The notes beneath the pieces are model-generated. The model did not search any database. It saw nothing but the letters and a program-made list of their open reading frames with translations, and had not been told where the DNA came from. Below, piece by piece: positions 50,910-62,939 of a stretch of DNA of 64,000 bases (position 1 is the first letter of the stretch; the number at the start of each line of letters is the position of its first letter). The stretch comes from Tyto alba (lineage: Eukaryota; Chordata; Aves; Strigiformes; Tytonidae). The stretch spans positions 11,034,819 to 11,098,818 of the forward strand of contig NW_024881316.1 of assembly GCF_018691265.1 (NCBI RefSeq), read 5' to 3'. The position numbers and the translations under genes were made by a program.

Positions 50910-52287
50910 AAATCTATCTAGTCTCTCTGGTCTGCATCCAGCAAGGTTAGGTGAATTACACTTGGATTTACAAGTAACACTTGAAAAGAAGGATTCTACA
51001 CTTTTCTGATCCTTCCATTTTTCTTCCTATTTAATTTGTTTTCATTCACATTGGAAAAGTCTAGCAATATGATGCACATTTCAAGCAACACTGGATCAGT
51101 CTGCCAGAGACAGATAGATACAGTTCTTTCTCTGCTAAGGTCTGGCATGTCACTGCTTGATGAACCAATCTTGCCAAACACAAGTTGAAATTTTAAGACA
51201 TCACTGAAGGGTATGGTAAGTCCTTTCCAGGATTGGCAAGGAAGTTTTATCACAAGGGTTAAAAATTAGGAATAAATCCCACCAAAGTTGATGATGTGGA
51301 GCTGCTATAAGTGATGCCTGAATACAGGCCTGCCATGACATGCTTTATGGAAGCCATGAGCGAGAAGACCTATAAAAATGAGACAGTAAATTTGCCATTT
51401 TAACTTTTGAAACTTCAGACATCTCTGGGCTTTCTTTTGCCACTCTGTCTTTTCTCCAGTTAAAAATGCTTGAACAAAAAGAGAAGGAAAAAACAAGAAA
51501 GACTGTGGGGGGACCACAGTCATGGACCATTATTCATTTTATTTGTCCTGAAGGGAGAAATATTGAGAGATGGAGTTCCAATTTTGTAGGAAAAAGTTGG
51601 ATTTTTCATTATTTAAAATGTTGAAACATAAATTTCACACTCTTTAGAATGAAATATAATATGAAAAATCTATCCCGTTTGGACCAGGACTAGCCCCAGG
51701 CAGAGGCAGAGGAGAGCTTCCCCAGATGCACACGTCGTGTGATATTCTCTATGAGTCAGGAGGCAAGGGAATAAGAGAGGTCTCCATCAAAGAGAAGAGG
51801 CAACACCCAAAAGCACTTCTGAGTGCAATTTAATGGACTATCTTCTTTATAAACTAATCTCCTGTTCTGCTCAGTTGCGCAGCAACCAAAGACCCCATGA
51901 CAGATCCATTTTCTCAGGTGAGAAAAGGCAGACCTGTGTCTCCCAGGAAAGCACCTCAGCTACCAGGCTAGGGGCTAACATGCAGGATATCTCCCTGCAT
52001 CCCACACTTCACCCTCTCTACTTAAGTTGTACCAGTGTGTAGTAACATGAGAAATTCCTGGGGTATGGTGTGAAGGGAATCAGGGACCTGCCCTTATGCA
52101 GCCTCACTGCTAAGAGGCTATGAGTGGTAAAACAGCAGTCTGTGCTTCTTCTCTTATTTTATCATACAACTGTTTAATGCAACATGCAGACACAGGCATC
52201 CCCTTCAAACTGAACAGGATTCAGGGTTGTGTTCTTACTATCGTCTTTGTACATCTAGGCCAATGAATCTTGAATCCTTCTCTGCAT

Positions 52288-52311
52288 AGTGGCTGTGTTC
52301 CCACAGCCACT
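52288..52311. repeat. Perfect 10-bp inverted repeat with 4-base loop
   Basis: AGTGGCTGTG and CACAGCCACT flank TTCC. The stem is perfect, but it has no U-tract or gene context and the site is in intergenic DNA. It may be chance. Confidence 0.5.
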
Positions 52312-52669
52312 CCTGTTGAAGACAAAATGGGTGGAGGACATGAAGATGGATGAAGCAGTAAATGAAGCTGGGAGAAGCATATGGAACAATCAGGAACATA
52401 TAGGAACAACTCTTATCCTCGTGTGATTTACCAGAGCCAAAAGAGAAGTTGGTTCAGGAACAAGAAATGTAGTTTGTATCTACTGAATGAGGAACCATGT
52501 TTTATCAAGACGGACTCTGCAAAGGATTTAGGGTGTAGGAATAGCAAGCAGCTGAACACAGACATCAGTGTCATAGGGCACATATGGTTCTTGGTTGAAC
52601 AGATAATGATGAAAAATTAGAAAGTGTCAAAAAGAGTCAGAAAAAGTACCAAAACATGAGAGAAAAAAA

Positions 52670-53100
52670 GCTTTTGAGAAGACCTTTAAGAAGCCTGGTC
52701 ATAAAAGAAGACTGAAAAATTATTGATTAGTGTGTGTTGGTGAAGAAAAATTTTTCCATGAAGAAAAAATATGAAGGACTAAAAGACTGCTAATTTTAGG
52801 AGAACCAAAAAGCAGTAGCTGAAAGATGAAGCCAAGATGTGTTCATATTTTGAATGAGGAGCAATTCTTCCTTAGTATGAAAGGCAATAAACCTCTGGAA
52901 CAAATTGACAAGTGAAGCACTGGACTTCCAGTCTTTCAGTGTCTCCAAAGCAAGGCTGGGTGCTTTTCTAGCAGGTATTGTTTAAACACAAACTTCAGTT
53001 GAATTAACAGCCTCAGCACAAGAATAATAGACAGACAGGGAAGAGCCTCTTGCAGACACAAGATCAGCCCAGATGATCAGGTGGGTCCTTCTGGATGTGT
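52670..53100 (+). mobile_element. Ancient CR1/L3-like LINE 3' end
   Basis: The words 'AATAAACCTCTGGAACAAAT', 'GGCTGGGTGCTTTTCTAGCA', 'CAGCCCAGATGATCAGGTGG' and 'GTCCTTCTGGATGTG' follow the order of an old CR1/L3 3' end on the + strand (CATTGGAACAA, GGATG.TTTTCTA, GA.TAGATGATCA, TCCCTTCTGG). The left part, rich in GAAAAA, is the diverged continuation. The boundaries are approximate. Confidence 0.6.
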
Positions 53101-53498
53101 GCTCTGTCAACATACAGACTACAGGTCTTTAAAGCTTCCTTGGAAAATCACAAATGTCTTCCCCTGAGATTAGAAAGTGCAGCACATGGGCAGCCTGGAT
53201 AAAATCGTGCTTCAACGATAAAAATAAGAGATTCAATTATACATGACTTGCCTCTATGCTATTCAAAGGGAGCTGGCATTTTGACTTCCACTGGCTGAGA
53301 ACCTGCTGTGAATACTACTTGGACCAGGAAGACTGATGATATTTTGAAAGAACTACATCATTCACCTGATGAACTTTTTATGAGACAAGGAATTTACCTT
53401 TATCCATTTATCTACGAAGGTAAAAGTCTGTAGTTTTTAAAAGGGAAAAACAGGTAAAAAAACTGACTGCCTTTTCAGGACCATTTACAATGAAGTAA

Positions 53499-53516
53499 AC
53501 ACACACACACACACAC
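53499..53516 (+). repeat. (AC)9 microsatellite
   Basis: Nine uninterrupted AC units lie in intergenic DNA. Confidence 0.9.
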
Positions 53517-56500
53517 TCATCTACCAATTTATAAGGTTTGCCTTTCAGCATTCTGCCCCATTAAATTCCTCAGTGGCGTTCTCTTTTTCCTTTTTCAGTT
53601 GCTTGAATGAAGCCCTAGTCCCACATCAGTCTATCACCAAACTTAACAGGGAAGAAGGGAGGAAGTCTTTCAGGCTCTGTTTTGCCTTTAAAATGCCTTC
53701 CTGATAATCTGCTTGGGCTCCCCAAGTTTTCTTAACCAGCCCTGCCAATCCTGTCTGTTTTGACAAGTCCTCTGCTCTGCAGATCTTCTGCCCCTTCTGT
53801 AGGAGTATGTTGCAGGAGCAAGCCAGCATCCTGCTCTCTCTTCAAGAGCACACCAGAGACAGGGGCTGGACAAGTGCTGTGCAGCCCACATACACACTGA
53901 CATTTCTTAACACTCCAACCTGTAAATCCTTTAAAGTTTTCTGTGATTTATTAAACTCCATAATAACAATTCAGGTGTTCTGCCAGGTGACACCATACTC
54001 ATAACAACGTACACATGGACAGGGTTAGGACTTTCAGCTCCAGGACAGGTATCTGGATACTTCAGATAATGCAGTAAAATATTCACCCTTCAAGTTAACT
54101 GCAAACACAGGAGGCAAGAGACATATTTTGTTAATGGCTCTTATAGAAGTTTGCTAGCAGCAGAGGTACAAAGCAGCCCAGAAAAACTGCCTTATGATGG
54201 AAGAGTATTCAAGTGGACACAGGTGCCTCCAAAAATATCCTCTGTTCTGACCTCTTCTGTCTTCTTCCTTCAAAAAGTGTGCCTACTATAGTCCCACATC
54301 TCCCTTGATCATTCTTCCAGTCTCTTCATACCAGTGACTTCCAGTCTCCACTCTTCAGGTTCCTCATCCCAGTTTCTGCTTTCTTATCCATTCAGTCCTA
54401 GTCTTCCCCTACAGCCTTGTTCTTTGTCACTCCAGTCCCCCAGCCCTCCTGTCCCAGCATTCAGACCCAAGTTGTTTCCCCAGTTTAAATGTCTTCATTA
54501 TGCCTTTCTTCTCTCCAGATCCATGTTCAGCATGCTTGGCTCCCTGTTTGATCTCTCTCTCTCCCTCCCAGGGTCTCACAACCCCAGGATCCTTCTGCCA
54601 GTTCTGCCCCTTGGTGAAGATCCTGATCACAGCCATCTCTCTTTTCACACTATCTGCTCCTTCTCCACACCCCCATCAGGTTTCTAAGCACAGCCACTTT
54701 GTCCCACTAATCTGAGGATACTGCTCAATTTCTTTTTTCTTCTCAGCCTTCCTTCCATGACTACTTCTCTAGCACTCTGAGTCCCTGCTCCCTTCCCAGT
54801 TTCCCCCCTCCCAGACTGCTCTCACCAGCCCCTCTCAAAATACTCATGCAGCCTGTCTTAACCTTCTTGCTCTTTCCTACTTCTTCTCCATCAGCTCCAA
54901 GTCACAGTGTCACTCCTTTCCTCTTCAGTCTTAATCTTACCACACTAAGGAAGGGCTTAGTCATAACACGCTAAGGAAGAGCGGCTGATGAGAGAGTAGG
55001 TGAGTCAGGGGGGAAACTGGGATGGGAGCAAAAACTAGGAATCTGAGAGAAATGGTCAGGACAGGATTAGCAGCTATTTTTCCACTGAATGGGTTCCCAG
55101 AAAAAATAAGACATTTGACTGCACTTTCTGCATACACAGAAAGGAAGATAGTAGCCTGAAGATCACATATTCATCATGGAATATTTCTGTTTTAAAGACT
55201 AAAATTTGGCACTTATAAGTAGCATAAAATTGGATCACTGCAAATATCAAGGAATCTTAATTAACAATTTGCCATTATTCTAGGTGTAATGCAACATAAT
55301 GTTATCCCAAAATAGTAGCTGCTTCATCTGCATGACAACTTCATACTATTATTTAATTCTTAAGTTGTGATAACATGTGATACCCTCAATAAGAAACAGG
55401 ACATTTTGTTGTAAGACTTCATAGGCACATAAACTACAAACCCATCTCTTTGAGAAAGGGCTTACCATCCAAAATGAAGATTTAATCAGCTCAAGTCTTC
55501 CCATTTTGCCCAGTAACTTTCTGATTACAAAACCATGAGGATAGAGTGCAAAACACATGTAGGTTAAGTAATTTTAAATAACTAATTATCCATATCCAGC
55601 CATGCTGGATTTGGGGTTTAATTGCTTCAGACACACAAGCTTTTTCTCCAGTTACCTTTTCACAGCCCACAAACACAATTTTCTGTTAAAGTAGCATTGT
55701 CCTGAAAATTCACTATAATGAATTTTCTAGTCTGAGCACACTGACCCAGTTCTAAGTCAAAAGTTTTTTTATACAGCTAAGTAAAACTTAGTAAATCATA
55801 AGTGAACAATATTGGCCTAGTATAACAAGATTCTCATAAAGAAGTAGAAGTTGAATGCTCAGCTCCTGAAAAACCCATCTCTACACTTTACAGATAAACA
55901 ACTGGAAACTGCAGACCTCTATTTCCAAAATCCATATAAAATTCTGTACATTTGACTTAACATTTAGCTGTAGCTTTCTGATTCATAAAATCATAAATAA
56001 AATTATTTGCTTATTTTCCCCTTGAAGTAGCTGCAAAGTGCTGAAAATTTACCACCAATCATGGAGCACTGAATCAGTTTTCAACTAACATTTCTTTATT
56101 TTATTTTATAGAGCATCAGGTTAAAAAATGACCCATGTTTCTGCGGCAGTCTCTCTCCTGTATGCATAGCAGCAAAGAAATAAAAAACATGAGTACTTAT
56201 TATTTTGTTAAATATGTGTGACTAAATGAAGTTACAAAAAAAAAAAAAAAAAGAAAATCTCTGCAATTCACCATAAAAATTTCATTTCCAAAAAGAGCCA
56301 GTAAAGCTGTCAAAGAAAAAAAAATAATTTCTATGGTATATACTATTAGACCATACATAAATGAAACTGCACATACATCAAGACTCAAATAACTATATAA
56401 ATACATCCTAAATTTCCTGAGACAGTGGATCATATACAGACAAGATATGCATTCCAAAAAGATTTTTCTTTAAGAAGAATACGAAAGGGAAGATGAAAGA

Positions 56501-59094
56501 ATAGTGGGGAAATGTTTAAAATATTATTAAATTGAAACAAAACCCACAGGATTATGCTGAAATATTAGACAATACAAAGCAAATGAAAGCAAGGGATGAC
56601 ACAGTCATTTTGGCCCTGATTCAGGAAATCACTTAAACACATGTATAAGAACGTCTTAGTTCGGGAAAAAATGTAAACACAATCTTAAAGTTCAGTATGA
56701 TGAGATTTTCACCTTCACTCTGGCCCCTGCATCCTGGATCCAGCAGCTGGAGTAGTGGGAGGAGATGCTAGAAGTCCTCTGTGCAGCAAGGGCAGGTGAA
56801 AAGGTCTCCTGGCAGATGAACTGAGCTTGATGGCCCTCCAAGGTGGGGTGTGGGAGGGTGTCTGAATGAGGGCACACCTACGCGCTCCCAGAGCGCTGGG
56901 ATTTCCGTACAGATCACACTTCATAGAGTGCACGAGGGAGGCTGCCTGATCTGCATTGGCCAAAAGCTCTTGTAGGCAGCACAAACTCCCGAGAGCATAA
57001 AGATATTTTTATGTGACCTTTGTCCCTTCTTCTAGTTCTTCTGTGCTTCTCCCCTTAGAAATGCAGTAGATTCTCACTTCAAGAGCTTAAGTGCCACTGG
57101 CTTAAACTGGAGTTGGGCGCATGTCTAAGGTCAGAGAATAAGAGTACTTTTGCACCTTGGGGTGAGCAATAAAGATAATGTTTCCACTGTTTTCAGCAAG
57201 CAGAAAGAGATAGAAATGCTGTACTTAAATGTGTGGAAAAGGACAAACTTTTGCTGTTTCTCTTAATTAACCCACTACGAAAAAATAACAATGAAAACAT
57301 TCTTTGCATTTCTCAGGCACTGCAGATAAAAGGAGTTACATCAAGTACAGTTATACATCCTAGATGGTGAGTACTTCTTGCCAGAAGCATTCAAGCAGAT
57401 TGTAACCTGTTCTTTATCTCTTTAAAAATACTTAAGTTAAAACACTTATTTCTGAATGTCCTTTATCTGTCATGTCTGTCCATACTGTTATCAAACTAGT
57501 AAGTATATTATTCAGATTTTGGGATCAAAATCCAGGGAAGGTTGTTATGGATTGTGCTAAGATAATAATTTTGTACTTCCCATATGTTTTATGCTACATC
57601 TAGTACAAAAAGAAATTCATTCAAGTTTATATTTAGGGTGAGAGAATGATAATATAGTGGTTGTGTGATGGCTGCTTATACAGAGTAATCTTAACTTCAG
57701 GAATTTCCTCACTTCTTGGAGTTTCTGATTGCAGCTTCAACAACAGAACAGCCTGTTTACCCTATCTGTTGAGCAGCAAGGCACTCTTCTGTATTTTATG
57801 CTACAGTTTCTGCATCAAACTTTCTAGCTACTTTTTTTCCTATTTTGTAGGTAGCTTTAAGGAGTTATATGAGAACAAAAAAAGCAGAAGATAATCATGT
57901 TTTACAAAATGTAAGCCACTAAAGAACAAAAACTCCTTGATCTACCCTAAGGACCCCCACACTCACCAGTACGGATTAGTTCAGCTGTTTCTGAACTTCT
58001 GTTTCTGAACCACTCTTCTTATGTATCTATTACTTTTCGCTGGATTTGCCAGTAGACCATAGAAATTTAAAACCCTTAAAATACCAACCCAAATAAGACT
58101 GGAGGATCTTTGCAAATGTTATTAAAACACAAAATGGTTGTGTAATAGTACACCTTTGCATCATTATGGAAAATAATATTCTAGTTCCCTCTCAGTTATG
58201 CTACATCCTATTCACAACATGAAAGCAAGAGTTCAAAAGTCAATTGCAGAGCTGATGGCAGGGATTCATATTTACCACACTTTCAGTGGAAACATTTTCC
58301 TGAGTAATAACAACTGGGTTTGGTCTCTTTTTAAAACTAGCATTCCAGACCTAATCCCAGACTCACTGCAATACGCAGTCTTTGATTGTATGGGATTAGA
58401 AACTCACCTTGAATGTGTAAGCTAGTTCTGCAAACTGCAGAATTGTTATTGTCTGCTTTTTCCTTCTCTATGCATTTTCTTCTTAATGCTTCAAGACTTT
58501 TAAGTTTGTCCACCATATGATATAAAATGACATAGCTAATGATAGTGTTACCAAAAATATCATTTCCTTTTTAAAAAAGGATATTTTTATAGAATTAAGT
58601 GAACATCATTTTTGACTATGATGTTTTATTTGCAAAAATGTAAATGATCTTTTCACTAAACAGCAAACAAAATGATGTATCTCTGAAAAATATGATAATG
58701 CTTTTTTAAGGATGTGCAGATGGTGCAGTTAGAACATCTGCAGCAACAGAGGATCTGAGAACAGGAATTATTTGAGAGGATGAGTTACTACCTCAAATTT
58801 ATTTTTTTGCTATTTTTTTTTGCAATGTTCTTTACTGAGAAGCATTCTCTACCCTGGAGTGCTCAATATTTGGCTTCTTTTCAGAGTTTCTACTATACTC
58901 AAGAGAAAATCTTAATCATAAAATCTATTAAACATTTTAATCAGTCCACAGTCCATTTTTCAACATGTCATCAGCTCAGGTTTTTTATTTGCATCAAACA
59001 ATGTTTATTTACACAAACTGAAAGCACCTTCATAAACAAGACAGTCATGTAATGGAGGAGGGTTAGAGAAGGTCAGCAAGGATGGTTAGAGGTG

Positions 59095-59420
59095 TAGTAG
59101 AGTTTCAGGATGAAAAATGACTAAGTAATCTTGCACTTTTTAGTCCAGAAAGAAAATAAGCAGGGTCAAAAAGATGTTAGAGGTCTAAAAGACAGTCCCT
59201 TTCAGGAAGAGGATAGCATGGATTGACACAGCTCACTGCCTTTTCAAGAAGCAAGGTATGACAAATGAAGCTAGCAGGAAGCAGGTTCAAGCTGGACAAA
59301 AGACACGGTTTCATTGTGGATCTCCTTGCCCTGGGAAGTTTTATGTGACAGAAGCTTACACATGCACATTGAATAAAACCATGGAAAAGAAATCCATTCA
59401 GAATTGCTAACTTTTTAGAA
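59095..59420 (+). mobile_element. Ancient CR1/L3-like LINE fragment
   Basis: The series 'CTTTTTAGTCCAGAAAGAAA', 'AAAAAGATGTTAGAGGTCTA', 'ACAAATGAAGCTAGCAGGAA' and 'GCAGGTTCAAGCTGGACAAA' matches the 3' untranslated/late coding part of old CR1/L3 elements. Their consensus has 'CCAGAAAAGAGACGACT', 'ATAGAGGTCTATAAAATCAT' and 'AGGCAGCAGGTTTAAAAC'. On the + strand; diverged, no frame. Confidence 0.65.
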
Positions 59421-60283
59421 ATTGGATGTGGTTTAGAGAACCTGAAAATGCTGGGAAGCTGGAGGACTACACGTGGAAAACATCATACAGCCTTGTCTTG
59501 GTTTTGTACTCTTCCCTAAACATCTTTTTTTTGTCCATTGATTTGATTACAGAGGTAGATGAATCCTTGGTCTGACCCTATGGAGCTACTCTTCTATTCA
59601 CATATTTTGGTCCCCTTGATGGCTGAAATGGTTATGTGTGTATGTGCAGGTAAAACTTTATTGAAACTTATGAGACAATTTTTAATGATCTTCTCTACCA
59701 TCACACATCCTTCCATGTGTCAAGAAGAAACTGGATTATAGTGATTACATAGTAGGTGCTGTGCTTGAAGATTATCAAGGAAATAAGGAATACTTTACAA
59801 AAAATGGTTTCTGCTTAGACTATATGCCTAGTTTCATCTGGTCTAGATTAACATCTTCACAAAATTAAGACATAACATACAAATATATAATTTTCAACAT
59901 CCTCACAAAAATCTGTCTTTGATTCTCTGGTTCAGAGGTGCTCAGACTATTAAACTACCTGGGGAATGATGCCCACCTTAAAATAGAAGCATTTTTACCC
60001 ATTTTACCCATCCAGTAATCCAAAACAGTGAATGAACTGTAAAAACTACTTCTTAAAACCAGTATTTCAAACATATTTTAATTTTCTTTATATCATATTT
60101 CTATGTAATCCATTTTTTTTTTTTTTAATTCTGTTCATTATGAAAGTCCTGGAAGGACTTATGTACTTCATCCTCTGTGAGTGAGGGCTCTGCCATTTCT
60201 TGTATCTATGGCCCATGCAGATGGTGAGAACACTGTAGCTGCAGGTGAAGACTCCAATTCCTTGAAATGTCAGTGTGGACCCT

Positions 60284-60297
60284 GGGGGGGGGGGGGG
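60284..60297 (+). repeat. G14 homopolymer beside the SPACA1 3' end
   Basis: This is a 14-base G run, read as C14 on the SPACA1 strand, about 10 bases after the proposed SPACA1 stop. On the minus strand it makes a strong-looking pyrimidine-AG that resembles an acceptor. Confidence 0.9.
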
Positions 60298-60305
60298 AGG
60301 GGCTA

Positions 60306-60311
60306 TTTATT
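60306..60311 (-). terminator. AATAAA overlapping the proposed SPACA1 stop codon
   Basis: On the minus strand the last codons read GTG GAA TAA ATA, so AATAAA overlaps the stop. If used, the 3' UTR would be only about 15-30 bases. A second weak signal, ATTAAA, lies at 60077-60082 and would serve a longer 3' end or an extra terminal exon. Usage is unproven. Confidence 0.3.
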
Positions 60312-60400
60312 CCACATTCCACAGTGATCTTTTGTTGGCCAGCTTCTTGTGTTGGTTGTCTTGCCCAGTTTTTGATTTCCAGACAGATTTTACAACAGCC
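60307..60400 (-). CDS. SPACA1: SPACA1 cytoplasmic-tail exon (3' part)
   Basis: SPACA1 is a single-pass acrosomal membrane protein of sperm, needed in mammals for acrosome shaping and egg binding. After an excellent acceptor (TTTTTTCCATTTCAG) the minus strand reads AVVKSVWKSK, which aligns without a gap to the juxtamembrane AAVKAFWGAK that I recall for human SPACA1. The frame continues for 30 residues to TAA (60307-60309), ending SLWNVE; human ends EWNE. The tail is shorter than the mammalian one, about 50 residues. An alternative final exon could start at 60205 (IQEMAEPSLTEDEV..., stop at 60125-60127), but I see no canonical donor to join it. Family identity rests on this exon plus the transmembrane exon upstream. 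Homology is from memory, not a search. Confidence 0.6.
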
Positions 60401-60676
60401 CTGAAATGGAAAAAATAATTAAACGCAAACATACGTTTAAGCAGGTTTACATAAATTGCTCCAAATCATTCCCTTCCCATCCACAACAATCACTGTAACT
60501 GCTTTGTAAAGAACTTCTTTCCAATCTACAGAAGCTTGTTCCTTTTTTCTCTACTGGCAACACAAATATTAAACTACACAGAAATTTAAGTAGTTCACCC
60601 CAGGTCATGTTTTTCATCAGTAATACCATATTTTGATCAAAGGAAACATAAATCATGTTGTATGTTGTCCACCTGC
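60401..60676 (-). other. Proposed GC-AG intron of SPACA1
   Basis: This 276-base interval begins GCAGGT and ends TTTCCATTTCAG on the minus strand. It is the only junction I can find that keeps both flanking SPACA1 pieces in the frame predicted by homology. GC-AG introns are about one per cent of vertebrate introns. Confidence 0.45.
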
Positions 60677-60819
60677 CAGTGAAGAATCATAAAGATCATG
60701 ACAAGGATCATACAAACAGTCAAAATGATTCCCATTACCAGGCAAAAGACCAGAATAGCATCTGTCATTGTTCTCCTTGATTGCCCTATTTCTATTCTCC
60801 TTGATTGTTTTGTTTGCAT
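60677..60819 (-). CDS. SPACA1: SPACA1 transmembrane exon (status uncertain)
   Basis: The minus strand encodes TDAILVFCLVMGIILT and a further hydrophobic run ending FMILHW, a single membrane segment. It matches the human SPACA1 pattern TDAALIFVLTIG...IIINW residue for residue in spacing. The exon joins in frame to the next (HW then AVVK) only if it ends at 60677, where the intron starts GCAGGT; the nearby GT at 60672-60671 would shift the frame. Just upstream, a 24-base in-frame duplication repeats QSRR. Further upstream the frame continues with a PFENLNIIMTVNFFYL-like stretch resembling the human FE...NNEIVATIKFTVYT region, but with a TAA at 60820-60822. Either an intron begins before this point or the copy is broken. 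The left boundary is therefore set at the last open codon. Confidence 0.6.
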
Positions 60820-62380
60820 TTACAAATAAAAGAAATTCACCGTCATTATTATGTTCAGGTTTTCAAATGGACCAGACATTTAATCTGATGAAGAAGACTG
60901 AAAAAGAGCAGGTCTTAATTATTTACTATCTGACATCTTTCACAGCCTTCAGGCCTTTGCTGTGTCAGCAGAAGTTAGAATAGTAACATTTTATACCTTC
61001 TTTGCAAAGGCAGTTCTAACCAAGGAAGATGCAAAGAAATGGGGATCAGGGCATGTGAAGTGGGACACATCACTTAACAGCCATGAAACACAAAGAACTG
61101 CAATTCCTAAAGACAAGCTAAAAATTAAAGAGAGGGTAAAGTATCTATTTGACACCTGTTAAGAATGACTAATATAACAATATTTTTGCCTTAAGAAATG
61201 CTTTAATTTAAGATTTCAAGGCATGTCCATATAAGATATATGAATGATAAAGACAGAATAAATACCACAGGCTGTCTGCCACGCAAGGCAGGCTGACTTC
61301 TTTGTTCTGTGCCTGGTACCAGGTGCTCCATCACCCAGGGCTGAAGCACCAAGGTACCACCATGCTACAGAAGAATTCTAACAATGGTAATTGCTGCAAT
61401 AATAATGATAATAATGAAGCCAAAAGAGAGTATGCTAACAAAAGACGGGATTCAAGGCCTTAAGTGCTGCTTTTCAGTTCCCTGACTCTATCTAGGTCTG
61501 CAAAGCAGACCTTTATTTAAAGGAAATAACCAGTGAGCATGGAAAGGCGTTGTTCTGCATGACCCAGAAATACATAGCGAGGAGCAGCTGCATGAAGCTG
61601 AGAACTGAAAAAAGTAGCAAGGATATCAAGAAAAAATGCATTTTCTAATGCTGCAGCCTGTTCACTCAAACTGAGGGCACTGCCATTACTTAGGCTGTTT
61701 CTCTAAGACCAGACGTACCAGTTTGGAGATGACTCTAACAAACAGCCCACAGAGTGGAAAGTGCTGAAGATGGTCAACCAACTTCCCCCACCTGTTTTTT
61801 GACACTGGATAAAGAAACACCTGGAAACCAAACCCAGTCACCTTGTCCTGAAATTTACTTGACCTTATTCATTCAGACACATTCAACCAAACCAATGAAC
61901 TATCAAGTATCTTCCCAGATCACTCCAGCTTTGACAATTTTATACAAGCCAACCCTAATTTCTCTTTCATTTTCTCATACAGTTTCTAAAACTATAAGAT
62001 GCTATCTTGTTACTGACTGGTATGCAAAATTCATGTTCACACTGGTAGGAATTCTGTGTAGCAGAACGACTGCAGGAAAACCATTTCTATTTCTATTTCA
62101 TTTCTACTTCTATATAAGGTCCTGTGCCACTGTCATCACTGTAGTATCTAAGCAACTCTTCCATCGCATCATTTGAGTTTCGTTCTCCTGCATCACCAGA
62201 TTTTCATTTTGATATTCTTAAACCACAGCTCATCTATAGGATTCTCCTGATCTTTCTGCAAGATACAGGATGGGTGAGAATGGTGAACTGGATGAGAATA
62301 TCATACATAGTAAGTCTGAGTAGAGCTACCTGCTTTTAGGCTAATTCACTTCACTGACTGGACTGTCTTTTTAGACTTAC

Positions 62381-62455
62381 ATGCAGTGGTGGGGCATGGA
62401 GGTTAATGAAAATCATCTTTGATTTTGCAGTTTCATTAATATAATATATTTTCCC
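62381..62455 (-). other. Candidate 75-nt exon, possibly SPACA1 extracellular part
   Basis: A plausible acceptor (CACATCTTGCCTAG) and a perfect donor (GTAAGT) flank 75 bases. These are open in phase 0 for 25 codons: GKIYYINETAKSKMIF and then INLHAPPLH. MIFIN...A is weakly similar to the IILVNDSA region of human SPACA1, and the position and strand fit. The similarity is too short to be sure. A second word, SDCGK at about 62822 on the same strand, recalls the TDCGWGKP motif but has stops nearby, so I do not annotate it. Confidence 0.28.
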
Positions 62456-62939
62456 CTAGGCAAGATGTGAATTTAAAGCTTTAAGAATACCTCTGTTTAC
62501 AAGCTGTAACAGGAGCCTGTTGAAGAGAAAAGCAAGTTTTATGTTAGCCACTGTTAATCTACTCAAGTTTTCTTCCTGGGAAAGAAAATCTTCCAATAGT
62601 CAAGAACCAGAACTGCCCAAGAGACACCCAATAATACAGAGGGGATGCCTTCCAAGTAAACACACATGTTTAAAATGCAAGTGGGAAGGAGACAGAAAAG
62701 TAGCTTCCCAATAAGAGGTTTACAATGAGCAAAGACTGATTCACATCAGGTACACTTTTAAGTCCCTGACTGCACTCCTAAAGTCCAGGCAACACTCCCA
62801 ATTAGTGAGAATTTTGCCACAGTCAGAATATGTCTTAAAATCATCTTCAGCTTACAGTTAAGGTTATAAAGATGTATTTACACCAACTTTTTAAAAAATG
62901 TCCCCTTAGCTTAGTAAAAGTAGGAAGAACAATTCTTTT

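Larger units (their letters stand above)
35171..60306. other. Intergenic DNA between CNR1 and SPACA1
   Basis: No gene is recognised in these 25 kb. Open frames are short and unconserved in appearance; the longest, 201 codons on the minus strand (41687-42292), has no domain and no splice context. Contents listed separately are microsatellites, several old CR1 3' ends and a MIR-like SINE. A GC-richer block spans about 49250-50470, without promoter-like CpG density. Homopolymers include T18 at 39921-39938. Confidence 0.65.

Noticed and set aside
50548..51009. 153-codon frame with GGRE repeats
   Set aside because: It is a translation of the AGGG microsatellite.
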